Source: Musa acuminata AAA Group
Lineage: Eukaryota; Streptophyta; Magnoliopsida; Zingiberales; Musaceae
Length of the DNA stretch: 64,000 nt
Reading direction: 5' to 3'
Assembly (NCBI RefSeq): GCF_036884655.1
Contig: NC_088339.1
Span: 32,139,001 to 32,203,000 of the forward strand
Position 1 is the first letter of the stretch, and every line of letters starts with the position of its first letter. Position numbers and translations under genes: made by a program. Under the pieces are notes generated by a model. The model was not told the origin of the DNA. It ran no database searches and saw only the letters and a list, made by a program, of their open reading frames with translations. Below are positions 25,741-40,937 of the stretch, piece by piece.

Positions 25741-26227
25741 AATCGAGTTTACTAACACAACTTGATGAGCTTCACATAAAAGGGAAAAAAACAAACACTC
25801 TGATGACGTGCGAGGCTATGAACAACATATGAATGATGCGGAGACAAGAGCCCTAGACTGTTGTTGTCACTAGCAACGAGAGGGTGTCGACAACCTTGCC
25901 TATTGTTCAAGGTGACATTGATTTTCACTTCCTCCCCCGTAGCCCAAAGGTACTATCGATGTCTCTCCTCTCCTCTCCTCTCTAAATCAAGTTTACTAAG
26001 TCAACTTAATGGGCTTAACTAAAAGATTAAAAAAAAAACACTCAACGACATACAAGGCTACAAACAACATACAACTAATGAGGAGATGAGAGCCCTAGAC
26101 TGTTGCTACTGCTAGCAATGATAGGCTGTCTCGTTATTGATTGGTCATTCAAGGTAATGCTGATTGTCACTTCCTCAGCGCAGCTCAAAGGTACTATTCA
26201 TGTCTCTCCTCTTCTCCTCTCCCCATC
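25741..26227. repeat. Tandem duplication, period about 244 bp
   Basis: Units begin AATCGAGTTTACTAA (25741) and AATCAAGTTTACTAA (25985) and both contain GAGCCCTAGACTGTTG, CACTTCCTC and GTCTCTCCTC. The second unit runs into the pyrimidine-rich tract. Confidence 0.8.
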
Positions 26228-26340
26228 CTCTCTTCCCATCTGCTCACCTTTCTTCTCCTTCCCTTTCTCCCATCTCGTTTCCTCCCCTCCTACCCTCATG
26301 TCCCATCTCCTCTTCTTTCTTCTCTTTCATTTTCTTCTAA
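26199..26340. repeat. Pyrimidine-rich tract
   Basis: Almost entirely C and T on the plus strand for about 140 bp. It could form triplex-type structures. Open frames across it are composition artefacts. Confidence 0.75.
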
Positions 26341-26937
26341 GAACAATTTCACCATCCTCTTTGTCCTTCTTAATTTTATTTTTTTCGTGTGATAAATTTT
26401 TTCAATACTTAAATGATATTTAGTATATGCTCGATGATATTTAAAATGATAAGACACCACTTGATATGATCTTTTCAATAAACTTACATTTTATTTTCCT
26501 CCGGTTGCTTTCAATTTCTATACCATACTCCCATCCAATACCTGATCAATTTCCAAGAACATTTTTTTCCTTAAAGCCATATATTCTAACAAAGCAATTG
26601 AAAATGGACAATCAACTGAAAGATATTTTTCTGATGGAAGAAAATATAAATTAATAATTGATGGTTAATAACAGAGTATGCAGTTCAAGTGTTCACATAG
26701 TATACAGTTCAAAAAAGATGTTTAGCAAGATGAAATATCTTGGTTTCATAAAAAGACACTTGGATTATTAACAATGAATCTTGCAAGAGCTGAGACAAAG
26801 AAAAATCCCAAGATGAACAACCGAGTAGACTTTTACAATGGTCCTTTCATGCAACAAAAGAAAAGATAAACATGCCGAACCACTAGAGTATCATACATAC
26901 AGTAAGAGCACAAACATAAAATGCACTACATTTATGA

Positions 26938-27091
26938 AGAATAGAAGAGAAGAGGTGAGAAGAGTACGGAACAAAACAGTCGAAAGGAAAGAGAGGAGAG
27001 AGGTGAGGAGAAGAGAGAGGAGGGAGAGAAAAGAGAAGGATCGAACAAGAGAGGAGACAAGAAAAGAGATGGGAGAAGAGGGGAGATCTTT
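26938..27091. repeat. Purine-rich tract
   Basis: Almost entirely G and A on the plus strand for about 150 bp, opposite in sense to the tract 0.6 kb to its left. Confidence 0.75.
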
Positions 27092-27994
27092 TTCCCAAGC
27101 ATGATTACTATCAAATTGCTTCTTCAACAAGAAAAGGACCACACAAGAAACCTTTTCAGTGTTACACAGAAACAGAATGCCGTAAACTGACATTTACGGA
27201 CCCATAACTGGATCCAAAAAATATAATCAACCTATTGCGCAAACATCATTTCAGTATCATGTATCACATTTGTTGATAATTTTTTCAATGAGAGAACGAG
27301 CGAGTACAGTAACAGTTGACTTAATTGAGACACTTAAAGGAGTCATCTTCCAACGGGACTTTCACAAAAGACATAATTTAACAAATACCTTATCCAAACA
27401 ATTTGGCATAAGTGCTACACTCCAGAAAGCCCTAAAAGGCTCTCTTGAATATCACAATTTGGTCCTTTGTTCCATGTCAGATGGCTCCAAAAAACAATTG
27501 GCATTGTAGCACAAAAAAACACTCTCCAACCAAATAAAAGCTATCAATCTCATGCAACAAAAAATTGTTTCTTAACACACATCGTATCGTACAGATGATT
27601 CAACTACTACTTGAACAGCTGATCAAACAAAATACTTAAGGCGATTAAGAAGATCACTCAGTGATGATAACTTGCATCTAGCGACAAAAAGAATCCTTCT
27701 AGTATCGACAGAAAGATCCAATTCCAACATTCCTTTAAGCTATGAAAAAAGGTCTCAACTTTACAATTCTAACCTTATATAAAAAGGTATTTCTACGACA
27801 TTACATCATATATCCAATTACCCACACACAATCAAACCGCAGTCACCAATGAACAAAAAAAAAAAAGATATTTCCAGCTAAAGCAAATAGAAATCTTCAA
27901 AATGAAATTGGAAATCGATAGAGAAGACTACAGAGATTAGAAAGACTAATAGTAGCAGGAAATCACAAAGCTGTAAACGAGCTCTCACCAAGAA

Positions 27995-28756
27995 TCAGAA
28001 TATAATGAGCAGCGAGAAAAGCATGTACACGAGCCAACAAGCGTAGGCGATGAGACCACGGTGCTCATCTCCGCACGATGCCAACTCCACCAGAAACCCC
28101 GTGCACACTCTCGTTGACCACAGCACAAACACCGCCGCCAACAGAAAGATCACAACGCCGTCGTGGGGCACAAGAAGGGACAGAGCCGAGAAGATCACCA
28201 TCGGCAGCATACAGTACCCAATCAGGCTCAAGCACAGGTACAGATCCAAGTTCCCGTTGCGTCCCGCGAGCATATTGAAGACCACGTAGAGAAAGAGGGT
28301 GGCGACGGTGACCCAACCCAAGATGATCCCGAAGTGGAACTTTCCGGCGAGAAGCTGGAAGAGCCCGAATGCCATGAGGAAGAGGAAGGGTCCGGAGAGG
28401 TCGGCGTCCTCGTGGAGACTAGGGCTCACGCGAAAGGGGTTCAGGATCGAGACGGTCTTGCGCCAGATCTGGCGGGTGTTGATGCCGAGCTCCTCGAGGA
28501 GGGGCGGCTCGTCCTCGAAGGAGCCGGGGACGGAGGCAGAGGAGAAGACGGGGGCGGAGAAGGAGGAGGAGGCCGGGGCGGATCCGATGTCGAAGGACAT
28601 GAAGGGGAGGGGAGGGTTGGCGGGGCCGGGGTTCGAGGGGCGAGGCGGCTGGAAGGGCTGCGGGGCCGTCCCCGGCGCGCGACGCTGGTGGGGGACGTTG
28701 GGATTCCCGGCCGACGAGGGGAAGACCACCGGCGGAACGGAGAACTCCTTGGCCAT
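27995..28756 (-). CDS. Yip1-family integral membrane protein (single exon)
   Basis: Yip1 proteins sit in Golgi/ER membranes, bind Rab GTPases and related Yip/Yif partners, and help vesicle traffic. The 253-residue frame begins MAKEFSVPPVVFPSS and starts with a Pro/Ser-rich cytosolic region (about residues 1-80). Next come EDEPPLLEELGIN and IWRKTVSILNPF, the conserved approach to the membrane region in Yip1 proteins, and then five hydrophobic segments from about residue 122 to the C-terminus (LLIIF). One in-frame codon before the ATG is GTG, so the ATG at 28756 is the natural start. A TATAAAT motif lies 84 bp upstream. The stop is followed by TTCTTG|GTGAGA, which could be a 3'-UTR intron donor. 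The family call is firm; the subgroup (YIPF5/7-like) is likely. Confidence 0.92.
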   Translation of the reverse strand: MAKEFSVPPVVFPSSAGNPNVPHQRRAPGTAPQPFQPPRPSNPGPANPPLPFMSFDIGSAPASSSFSAPVFSSASVPGSFEDEPPLLEELGINTRQIWRKTVSILNPFRVSPSLHEDADLSGPFLFLMAFGLFQLLAGKFHFGIILGWVTVATLFLYVVFNMLAGRNGNLDLYLCLSLIGYCMLPMVIFSALSLLVPHDGVVIFLLAAVFVLWSTRVCTGFLVELASCGDEHRGLIAYACWLVYMLFSLLIIF

Positions 28757-28839
28757 CACGGCGATCGGAGTCGAGATGCTGAGTCAGGACTCGGTAAGTA
28801 CGGCGAGTTGGGTTGTGCCTCGCAGAGTGTCAATATGGC

Positions 28840-28846
28840 ATTTATA
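28840..28846 (-). promoter_or_regulatory. Candidate TATA box of the Yip1-family gene
   Basis: TATAAAT on the minus strand, 84 bp upstream of the start codon; it implies a leader of about 55 nt. Motif and spacing only. Confidence 0.45.
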
Positions 28847-28916
28847 TGGCTAAAACGAGTTTGCGTGTTACTTCAACTTCAACACGTCCTTAACCTATAA
28901 TTGTTTTCAGCCATTA

Positions 28917-28917
28917 A

Positions 28918-28943
<26 letters not shown>
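28917..28943. repeat. (TA)n microsatellite
   Basis: Thirteen or so TA dinucleotides behind the Yip1 gene promoter. The rest of 28847-29596 is AT-rich sequence in which I see no gene. Confidence 0.9.
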
Positions 28944-28949
<6 letters not shown>

Positions 28950-29596
28950 TTCAAATTAATTTTGAAAGTACGAACTCTCTTGAAAAGTCCTCTTTTTTTT
29001 TGAATTTTTTTGGAGGTATATTTTTCATATTTTTTGAAAGATATATCTCATTAATTATAAATCTAAAAATGTCCTATGATAAAACAACTATTATACTATG
29101 CTTGATTGGATGCATAGGGTGTATTAGTCCAATTCTTTTTTAAAAAAAAATTATATTATTTTAAGAGAAATATCAAAAAATATTATAACTTATTTTAAAA
29201 AAATGTAACAACTAATATAGAAGTTTCCCAAATCGATTGTTCCTATTTATAAATATTTGTCGGTCATTAATACACGATGAATAGTCCATATTAGTAAGTG
29301 CTCCCTTAGTGTTAGAAAGGAATCTATATCCACTATTAAGAGTTCCATATGACTATCGGAAGAATCGATAGCCATCAATATTCTGTTGATCATATTAAAT
29401 GCTCATACCTTATTCAACATGGATTGACATTTATTATTACTTACTTTGGGCTCTTTCTTTACAGTATTCTTTCGTTTCCATTTGGCCAGCAAAGGAAGTC
29501 CGATCTCATCGACAACAAAAATACACATTAATAAACAGTGATGCAAAGCTCTGCCGCGACCAAAACTTAACCATCGACAATTTGATGTTTCACGTT

Positions 29597-30198
<602 letters not shown>

Positions 30199-30202
30199 TT
30201 AA

Positions 30203-32935
30203 CTGCAGAAAGTGAAGTGAAATTCCAATCAAAAAAGAAGAAAAACATAGCATTCCATACAATCTATAACGATGAGGAGGAGTGACTTATGTCATGCAAA
30301 TAGGAAAAAGGTGCACCATGGAACGTTGTGAACTAAATGGCAAGTAGAAGTTCCTAACCAAAGTACAAAAAAGTTGGCACCAGCCATATATATCTTCTTG
30401 AAATGATGACTTCATAGGACATAAAAATGTTTCAACTTAATTGGGTAAGAAACTTATTAGTCAACAACTACACCTGCAGCACAAACTGGAAATTGTGCAG
30501 CTAAGCCTAAACCTATGCTGATACCTTGACCCTTGAGGGCTTCTACAAGATCATCTTTTACTTACATTTACAGCTAAAGTTGTATAGGTTTTAAAAAAAA
30601 ATGCAAATTCTGTATTGGATAAAACTACAAGACAGTTGACTTTGCACAACACACAACAAAAGTCAGTAGCATTTTAATGTGTTCTTAAGCAGAATTAGTA
30701 TATTAATCAGAATAAGTATGTTCCAATCTCAAAGTGGAAAAAGGAATAACAGTTTCTAGCAAGTATTAGACATTTATAGTTCAAGTCACATTAACCAGAA
30801 TTTGAGCACCAACAGTTGCTACACCAAACCCATAAATAATGGAAAATTTACTATGTAAAAGTCAATAAGCATAACCAGATGACATGAATGAAACTGCAAG
30901 AAGCAACAGTTTAGAAGTTGTCCCCGTGAGAACCTTAATCTCAAATAAAGACTAAGATGAAACATTCAACATAAATATGTAACTAGCCTTATCAATAATA
31001 CACAACCAAAATTGATCACACTATCATGAACTCCAAACCTTGAAAAAGTAACAAAATTATTCACCTAGATATCCAACTTGAACCAAAGAGATACCCTATT
31101 TCCAATCCCATTACATCAATAATAAAAAAAAACTCCACATCGTCCAATAGAATTTGTTCCACACTCGATGGTTCGCATCTCTCTCGCTGACTCTGAGACT
31201 AGAATCTGGGAACGATATGAACTCCATATCGTCCACAAGAATCCGCTCGATAGCATAAAAAAGGGATCTTCATTTCATGCTTATTGCTACTGTCTCATCT
31301 AATTCACCTCTACCCTCCTCAAAGCTTGATTCTTTAACAGAAACATATGGATCGTCCTGGATGAGATCCAGGAACTAAACAACGCACAAAAGAAACACAA
31401 TATACTAGCAATTCAGACATAAACATATGGATGCAGTCCCTCAATCACAGATTCAAGAATTCAATGTAGAAAAGCATAAGCAAAAACAGCAGGCAATGAG
31501 ACAAATTTCACCTTCGGCAACAGGGAAGGAAGGATCGGGGCAACTCTTAAGACAAGAAGCGTTTCTCACGCTAGGCTTTTATGGAGTCGCACGGGTCCAA
31601 GGAATGCTTGGGTTTTCTTCCTTAGCCATCCGATACTCCCATCGTACGGTTCTTGAGTGGACCATTCTAAGCCGTCAATTCTGATCGCACGTCGTTTTTC
31701 CGATCTGACGGCTAGTAGGCGTCTTCTCCGAAACCCCGGGCGGAAGGCACGGTGGTATTGCGTGTTTGATGAAGCCACGAGAACCGTAGGATTCAGACAA
31801 TCGACGGCTGACGAGTGGCGGCTGATGAATTTTCGTATAAGGATACAAGATTAACGTGCTAGATGGATCCCAAACATTATATCCACCACCACTTGTCCAC
31901 ATCAGGCGTGTTGGATGTCAAGCTCGTACTTGGCGTTGACGTCTAATGTGGACCGTTATTAATACCCACCACTTCTTGTCCATATCATGCGTGTCGGAAC
32001 AAAGCCGTCAAAATATATCAAGGTTGACCTACTCGGAACCCGATTCATAATATTCATCACTTCTTATTCACATCATGCATGTGGGTTGTTAGGCTTGTGC
32101 TTCGCGTTGACTTGGACAAGGAGAAAGATCTCAATTGGGTTTCAATCAAAACATCTGCAAATAATTCTTGGTTGTTAAACGAGTGATGCAATCAAAAGAT
32201 CTCGATTGGGTCTCAATCAATGCTGCTTCTCCCATTTCATATCCAAATAAGTTTTTGACTGTCAAAGAACCTATAAAATCAATTCAAGTTACATCCAATT
32301 AGAATCCATAAAGATGGGAAAAAATTTTGGTCAGACCAAGCTGCAATTCAATCACAAAAGACAAAGAAGCAAAATATCTGTCCTCCATCTTCGCAGAACA
32401 TCATGAAACTTTTTAGTTCTCATCAGTGGACGACCATAAAAAAGATGATTCAGATAATGCTGAATGTCCATAACTCAGATTCCTTGTGTCTCTAAGTTGA
32501 GAGCAGCACTAGTTTTCAGCCATTTCTTTCACCGCTCTGTGTCCTGAGGTTTTTGCTCGGCCCATCTGTTCATTCTGCAGGAACAATATTTTCCTTATCA
32601 ATATCCATGACAGGTGAATTCCAGCGTGATAACTTTCCCAATTACATGTTACCTGTCCACCCAGACAAGGAACGGGATTTCTCGGTAAGGTAAGAACTTC
32701 TATCGATCAAAACCATTGCTCCGTTGTTAGGAATATCTGTCATACGCTTTGGACGCGGATGACCACCTTGCTCATTCGCACTTGGAATCCACACCATTAA
32801 GCTTGACCGGCAACTTCTTTTGCTATTTCAGAAACCTTGAACGGGACCACGGGACCATCTTTTGAGGGGCAGAAATCCTCAAGCAGTGATGGGGCATAAT
32901 TTTGGCTGTGCTTCAGATAAACCAGTAAAGTCATT
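30203..32935. other. Spacer left of the serine-rich gene; may include the EF-1-alpha copy's leader intron
   Basis: If the EF-1-alpha copy kept its leader, the intron would run from about 31515 (AAG|GTGAAAT) to 30203. About 31870-32090 has three imperfect copies of a CACTTCTTGTCCACATCATGC-like unit. The stretch 32390-32935 is probably the 3' UTR of the serine-rich gene; it contains short open stretches interrupted by stops. No further gene is supported. Confidence 0.45.
31870..32090. repeat. Three imperfect repeats around a CACTTcTTgTCCACATCATGCGTG unit
   Basis: Similar blocks occur at about 31881, 31966 and 32055, each followed by a GTCAAG- or GTTGAC-type stretch. Irregular spacing and divergence suggest an old repeat. 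Confidence 0.55.
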
Positions 32936-35900
32936 CTATTCAGCAAGCTTCGGTAGATTTTCAAGAGATTGGGATCTGTGCTTCCGGTTACGAGTAAGAG
33001 CAGCAGAATGAGTTTGTGAAGAACCAGAATTGAGGGCTCTGTTTCGAGTCCCAGGTGTAGTATGCTGAATTGTATCGTGTTTTAGTTTATTCACTGAATC
33101 AGTCTTGGAGGCTCCGGCGGTGGCTTTCAGAAAACTGGGCTGCTTGCTAGTCTGTGTGGTTAATGGTTTCTTCTGCAAATCCAAAAATAAACTCCAAGTT
33201 ACACACAGATAGAAGAAATGAAAAGAACACTATGGTTAGGCACATATACCACTGGAGATCTGCAGCATTTTGTTGCAGAGTTATTGTTAGTGGAGCTTCT
33301 TGGATGATCCCCTCTGGATGGCTTAGATGTTACTTCATCATCTGGAGTATTTTTCGTAGCATGCGGTTTGGAAGACTGGTCCCCATGATCTTCGGATCTG
33401 AGGCATGAACTGCAACCTGCCGAATGAACTCTATCATTGTCAGCACTTTCCAATGACAAGGATGGAGAACCGGTTTCAATGCTATAGATTGCTGATTTCA
33501 CAGCAAAGCGCGTTGATGAAAATGATCCCGAAGTAGCACTGTCAAAAGAGCTACTTGGTGTACTTGAAGTTAACTTCACAGCAGAATTTGAAGATACTGT
33601 AGAATTACTTGCACTTCTACCGACAGTTTTAGTTCTGCTTGTCCTCATAGATGCTGTATTAGTGATTAATCCAGATGAGGAGCGATTGGTAGCTCTAGAT
33701 GTACTACTCATCCTTGTTATGTCCGAAGGAGATTTAAGATTTTTGTCCACTGAATTTCTGACCAAAGTCAAAGTCGTTTTTGATGGTTGGGAGGACTTAG
33801 AATTGCCACTGGAAGAACCTTCATTCATTTTCTTGGAAACCACAACAGATTTTGGCATTACCACATTGCCTGCCAAAGCCACACTTAAATAAGAACAAAA
33901 TTCTAAAGCAGAATATATATTATATCCAACTGCATTGGTTAGAGATGCCTGAAGATTTTTCTTAATTATACCTGGTTTTTCTTTTGTATTACTGGTTCTT
34001 ATTTGGGTTTTTGCAGGAACCAAAGTCGTCTTGGCTGGCACCATTTGTACAGTTGCTCTGGACAAAACTCTTGGTGGCTTTGACACTGTCCTCGAACTAG
34101 TAATTCCATCAACAGCCTTAAAGTGTGAAATGTGAACTTGAGTCAACAAATATTTCAATTTATTTGTAATAATTAAAAGATTAGTCTCATTTTGTGAAGG
34201 AAAATTTTAGAGCCAAAGCAATTAGTATATAATATGCACATACCACATCTGTAACAACAGTGGCCCCTCTAGAATCATGCTTATGGAGATGGTTGCTAAC
34301 ACCGTGCCTCTCCGATGTCACGGGAGACTTCTTCTGAGGTGACACAAGCTATCAAAAATTTGTGTATCAATGCTATAAAATAGTGAGGTGATTATTAAAA
34401 AGATATACCTTATTGTGACGAGATGGTTCAGACTTCACCGGTGCTGCAAAACATTATGAATATACTTAGAATAATTGCAATAATACAAGCAACACTGAAA
34501 TTATACTCTGATTAAAATTTCCTATGCAAACTTCAAATAGATACAGGACTTAAAAGCAAGTGTTTCAGACTTTTAACAGGTTTAACATTCTTACATTTAT
34601 TGGGCAGTGCCCTTCCCTTCGCTGGATTAATTTTCTTGCTGGGATGTGCCAATTTCAAAGCTTTTTCACCAGTACCAGGAGTCTTTTGATTGGAAGTTTG
34701 TACATTTTTAAACAAATCTACCTCAAGCTTTTCCAAAGCCCATCTATCATTATCTAAATATGAGTTTAATTCTGTTGTTTTTTTTGCTTCTTCTGTAATT
34801 ATAGGAAGTGAACATGCTTCACTCTTCTTGAATGTACTGTTTATGATGGCCAATTCTTCATTATTCAGAACACCTGTGAACAAGAAATAAGATCCACTAA
34901 CCTTATAAATCTTGGTTCAATCTATGTTAGTTTTGGAATCACAAAGTCCATACCTTCACTTGTAAGAAAATCTCTATCCCAATCTAAACTGTTCCGCAAG
35001 TAATGTTTGCTGGTCTTTAATTGTTTTTGCTCCGAGGATTCTACTGACTGGAGAGCTTGTTTCATTTGCTTGCTCATTTTCTCTTGACTCTTGCCATACT
35101 CAGAACCAGCAATCACTATTTGAAAACAATTCTTCTCAATGTGGTTCCCCAAAAGGCACATAAAAATAAAGAACTAAAGCAAAGACTGAAGAATCACGTA
35201 CACATGCTGACAGGTAACAAGTTAGCTACTGAAAAAATCTCTAGATCACACATCTATAATTGTGTTTACAAAACCGATCAAATTCCACTGGAAGCTGGTA
35301 AAATCATAAACATCATGAACATGTTACACAGGACTGTGCAGAAAATAATGTTAGTCATAAAACATGAAGGACACAGATGTAGGAGCTTGTGTTAAGAACA
35401 AAGGTCATTCAAAAGTAGAGTTTGGAAACAATCTTTATATCTGTATACTTGTGGTTGGGCTCATGTAACTCTCAAGGATTCAGATTCTGGTGACCATTGC
35501 CACCAATCATCACAATTGATCAAAAATTTAACTGGGACAAAATGTCACATTTAATGGATTAATGTGTAGTTAACCTTTGAATTTATGCGTTGCATGTTTA
35601 TATAATGTAATGCATTCTCTTGAGTAAAATAAGATAACCTAAACATTTTGCGTAAGGATAGACCAAACCTTCTGATCACAGAAAAGATATTTCTGGTCCA
35701 TGTGTAGAACATTAAAATATAAACAGAGCAAAAAGCTAACACCATAAAATTAAAATTACGCAAGTGGGTCCTGTCATCACAATAAGGTTGCTGTCTATGT
35801 CATGGGTCACCAGAAATCAGTTCATGGAAATAACCTCTCTACTTGATTCTCACCAATTCCCACTTCCACAAAATCCTCAGACATTGGGCAGCCTTTTTTA

Positions 35901-36551
35901 TATTAAATTGAATTCATCAACCTATTTAATTCTACCTATCATAAATGAGGCAGTTATCCACGTCATGAGACACTAGGATTTGATCAAATTCAAGTTTATA
36001 GGTCATAAATATGGATTGTCAACCTATTTAATGTCATCGTTGAAAAGAGCTTCCTACATTGGGCTATCATTCTCACATTAAATTCAAGTCTGTAGGTCAT
36101 AAATGCGGATTATCGAAGCTACGCCGTATCATTTTCACATTCATCCAAAAGGAAGGGGGATCCAACAAAGGTAGACAAAGAGAGATCAGAGGTATTGCCT
36201 ATCTTTCATTCTTGCCTAATTCAGAATGAGACATCAACCAACAAGTCACGTATTGCCACATATTCTAAAAATTCATCTCACGGATTAAACGCATTCGAAA
36301 CTCTAAAAGATTGTTCTCGTATTGCATTCAACAAAAAGCAATCCAGAACGACCAAGCAAACCCTACCACATTCAATCTAAAGAATTCCAAGTCTTGTAGG
36401 ACCGCATTTTGGAAAGAACAGAAGCAATGACAGAACCACGACGAGAGCGATGACTACCTGACGTGCTTTGGTGGACGGAGACATCGCAAGAGGAGGACGA
36501 GGAGACGCGATCGTCCTCCGACGGGACGTCGATGAGAGGGAACCTTTCCAT
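32936..36551 (-). CDS. Serine/lysine-rich protein of unrecognised function, seven exons
   Basis: I do not recognise this protein with certainty. Exons (minus): 36551-36458, 35115-34954, 34873-34595, 34443-34409, 34348-34244, 34116-33250, 33172-32936; all phases agree, giving about 592 residues. It starts MERFPLIDVPSEDDRVSSSS. It has one conserved-looking segment spanning exons 2-3 (YLRNSLDWDRDFLTSEGVLN), and is then low-complexity: Ser/Thr/Lys/Pro-rich, basic, with no transmembrane segment or enzyme motif. The composition and the WDRDFLTSEG block recall a plant family of disordered, possibly microtubule-binding proteins, but that is a weak memory, not a match I can verify. In exon 6 the stretch from about NAVGYNIYSALEFCSYLSVALAG is hydrophobic and unlike its surroundings, so it may be unspliced intron. 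The start is the first ATG in frame; upstream codons in frame lack ATG. Confidence 0.75.
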
Positions 36552-37142
36552 GGTTGTCGAGAAACCTAATTCATGGTTGTTCGCGAGAGGAAACGATATG
36601 GGGGAGGAAATAGAAAACAAGAAGACGAGACTAATTTAAGGCTACGGTGAAACAAGACGCGTATATGGCCGATGTCTGCTTTAATTAGGAGGTGATTTTT
36701 GCATATATGTCCTTGACAAATTCTAATATCTTTTCGTAATAATAATTCGGAGTTATTTAATAAGAAATCAGTATGCATAAGCTTAAAATGACCATTGTGT
36801 ATATGCTTACGTGTGATGGATAAAACCTTCGTCACCACACCGAACAAACTCTTAATTGTGACTTTGAGCTAACAGACGCCCCTTTCAAATATCATCTTCA
36901 ACACTTAATCATTTATATGAAGATGTTAGTTGATTTAATTGGTAAAGATGAGTATGTGAAAGATTCAAATTGGATTTGTGTACTAAATAGAAAGATAATC
37001 TATTTAAATTTTGACACTTTTATTATCATAGTAAACTTTATAAGGTATTATTAGCATTACAATTTCAGATAACAGTCAAATGATACTCAAATGAACCTTT
37101 TAATTTTCAATCATATATTTAGGCTTTTAGATTTGAAGGGGG

Positions 37143-37310
37143 CATGCGAAATTTATACGTTACATAACACTGTAGCAACACTACTGCTACAGTGCTCGGC
37201 ACGCCTATATATATCGAGCGGTACACTCGAGTGTACCGCTCGATATACCGTATCGTACCAGTACCGAGCCCAGATCGAAACTCCGATACGGTACGATATT
37301 ACGGACCTTG
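37143..37310. mobile_element. MITE-like element, copy C
   Basis: The right half (GTACCGAGCCCAGATCGAAA...GGACCTTG) matches copies B and D closely, as does the ACTGCTACAGTGCTCGGCAC block. The left end is altered and I find no target duplication, so its left boundary is approximate. Confidence 0.6.
37210..37247. repeat. Perfect 38-bp palindrome inside MITE copy C
   Basis: Two 19-base arms with no spacer, centred on the TCGA at 37227-37230 and starting TATATCGAGCGG. The inner part (GGTACACTCGAGTGTACC) is absent from the sister copies, which have only the right arm (TGTACCGCTCGATATA). Confidence 0.9.
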
Positions 37311-37811
37311 GTAAAATATAATTACGATAGATCCACACTAACCTACCAATCCATGGCACAAACCAATATTTGAAATAAAGACCTTTCACTGATACCGTCG
37401 CCATAAAACTTTAAAATAGATAGGTGAGACTTTTAAGATGTAGTACATCAAAAACAGAGCTCGAGTTAAAAGTACTAGGCATTGGATGCCATGTACAGGC
37501 AGTCATGAAGAACAGAAATTAGTAATGATGAATAGGCAAAGCATGCTGCATCGTTCGAGTAGCTGCAGAATTCATCATCACACATTCAAACAGATACCAT
37601 AACTACTTTGGCTTGATGATAGTGGAGATGATTGCAGTACACTTACGGTTATGTCTAAGTAACTGTCTGACAAATAACTAAATATTAATCTCGACAAAAG
37701 ATAGCATACAACCATCAGATCTTAATCCTAGGATATTTCTGATGATTCTACTCGGCAGACAACATCTCAAAACCCGTGCAAAATGGCTTGCTGAATCTGA
37801 ACATTCACTCT

Positions 37812-40937
<3,126 letters not shown>

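Larger units (their letters stand above)
23000..27994. other. Five-kilobase spacer between the P58IPK and Yip1 genes
   Basis: I could not support any gene here. It holds three separate local tandem duplications (listed individually) and complementary pyrimidine-rich (26199-26340) and purine-rich (26938-27091) tracts. The part next to 27994 is probably Yip1-gene 3' UTR; the first few hundred bases belong to the P58IPK promoter side. Confidence 0.5.
36620..37811. other. Spacer between the serine-rich gene and the peroxidase pseudogene
   Basis: AT-rich DNA with MITE copy C. The part near 37400-37811 is presumably the old 3' UTR of the peroxidase locus. No gene seen. Confidence 0.5.

Noticed and set aside
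28163..28900. Long plus-strand open frames opposite the Yip1-family gene
   Set aside because: They are antisense to a well-supported GC-rich exon and show Gly/Glu/Arg-rich low complexity created by its codon usage.
32640..32935. Possible further coding sequence after the stop of the serine-rich gene
   Set aside because: Short open stretches exist on the minus strand, but they are in different frames and broken by stops, so I treat them as 3' UTR.
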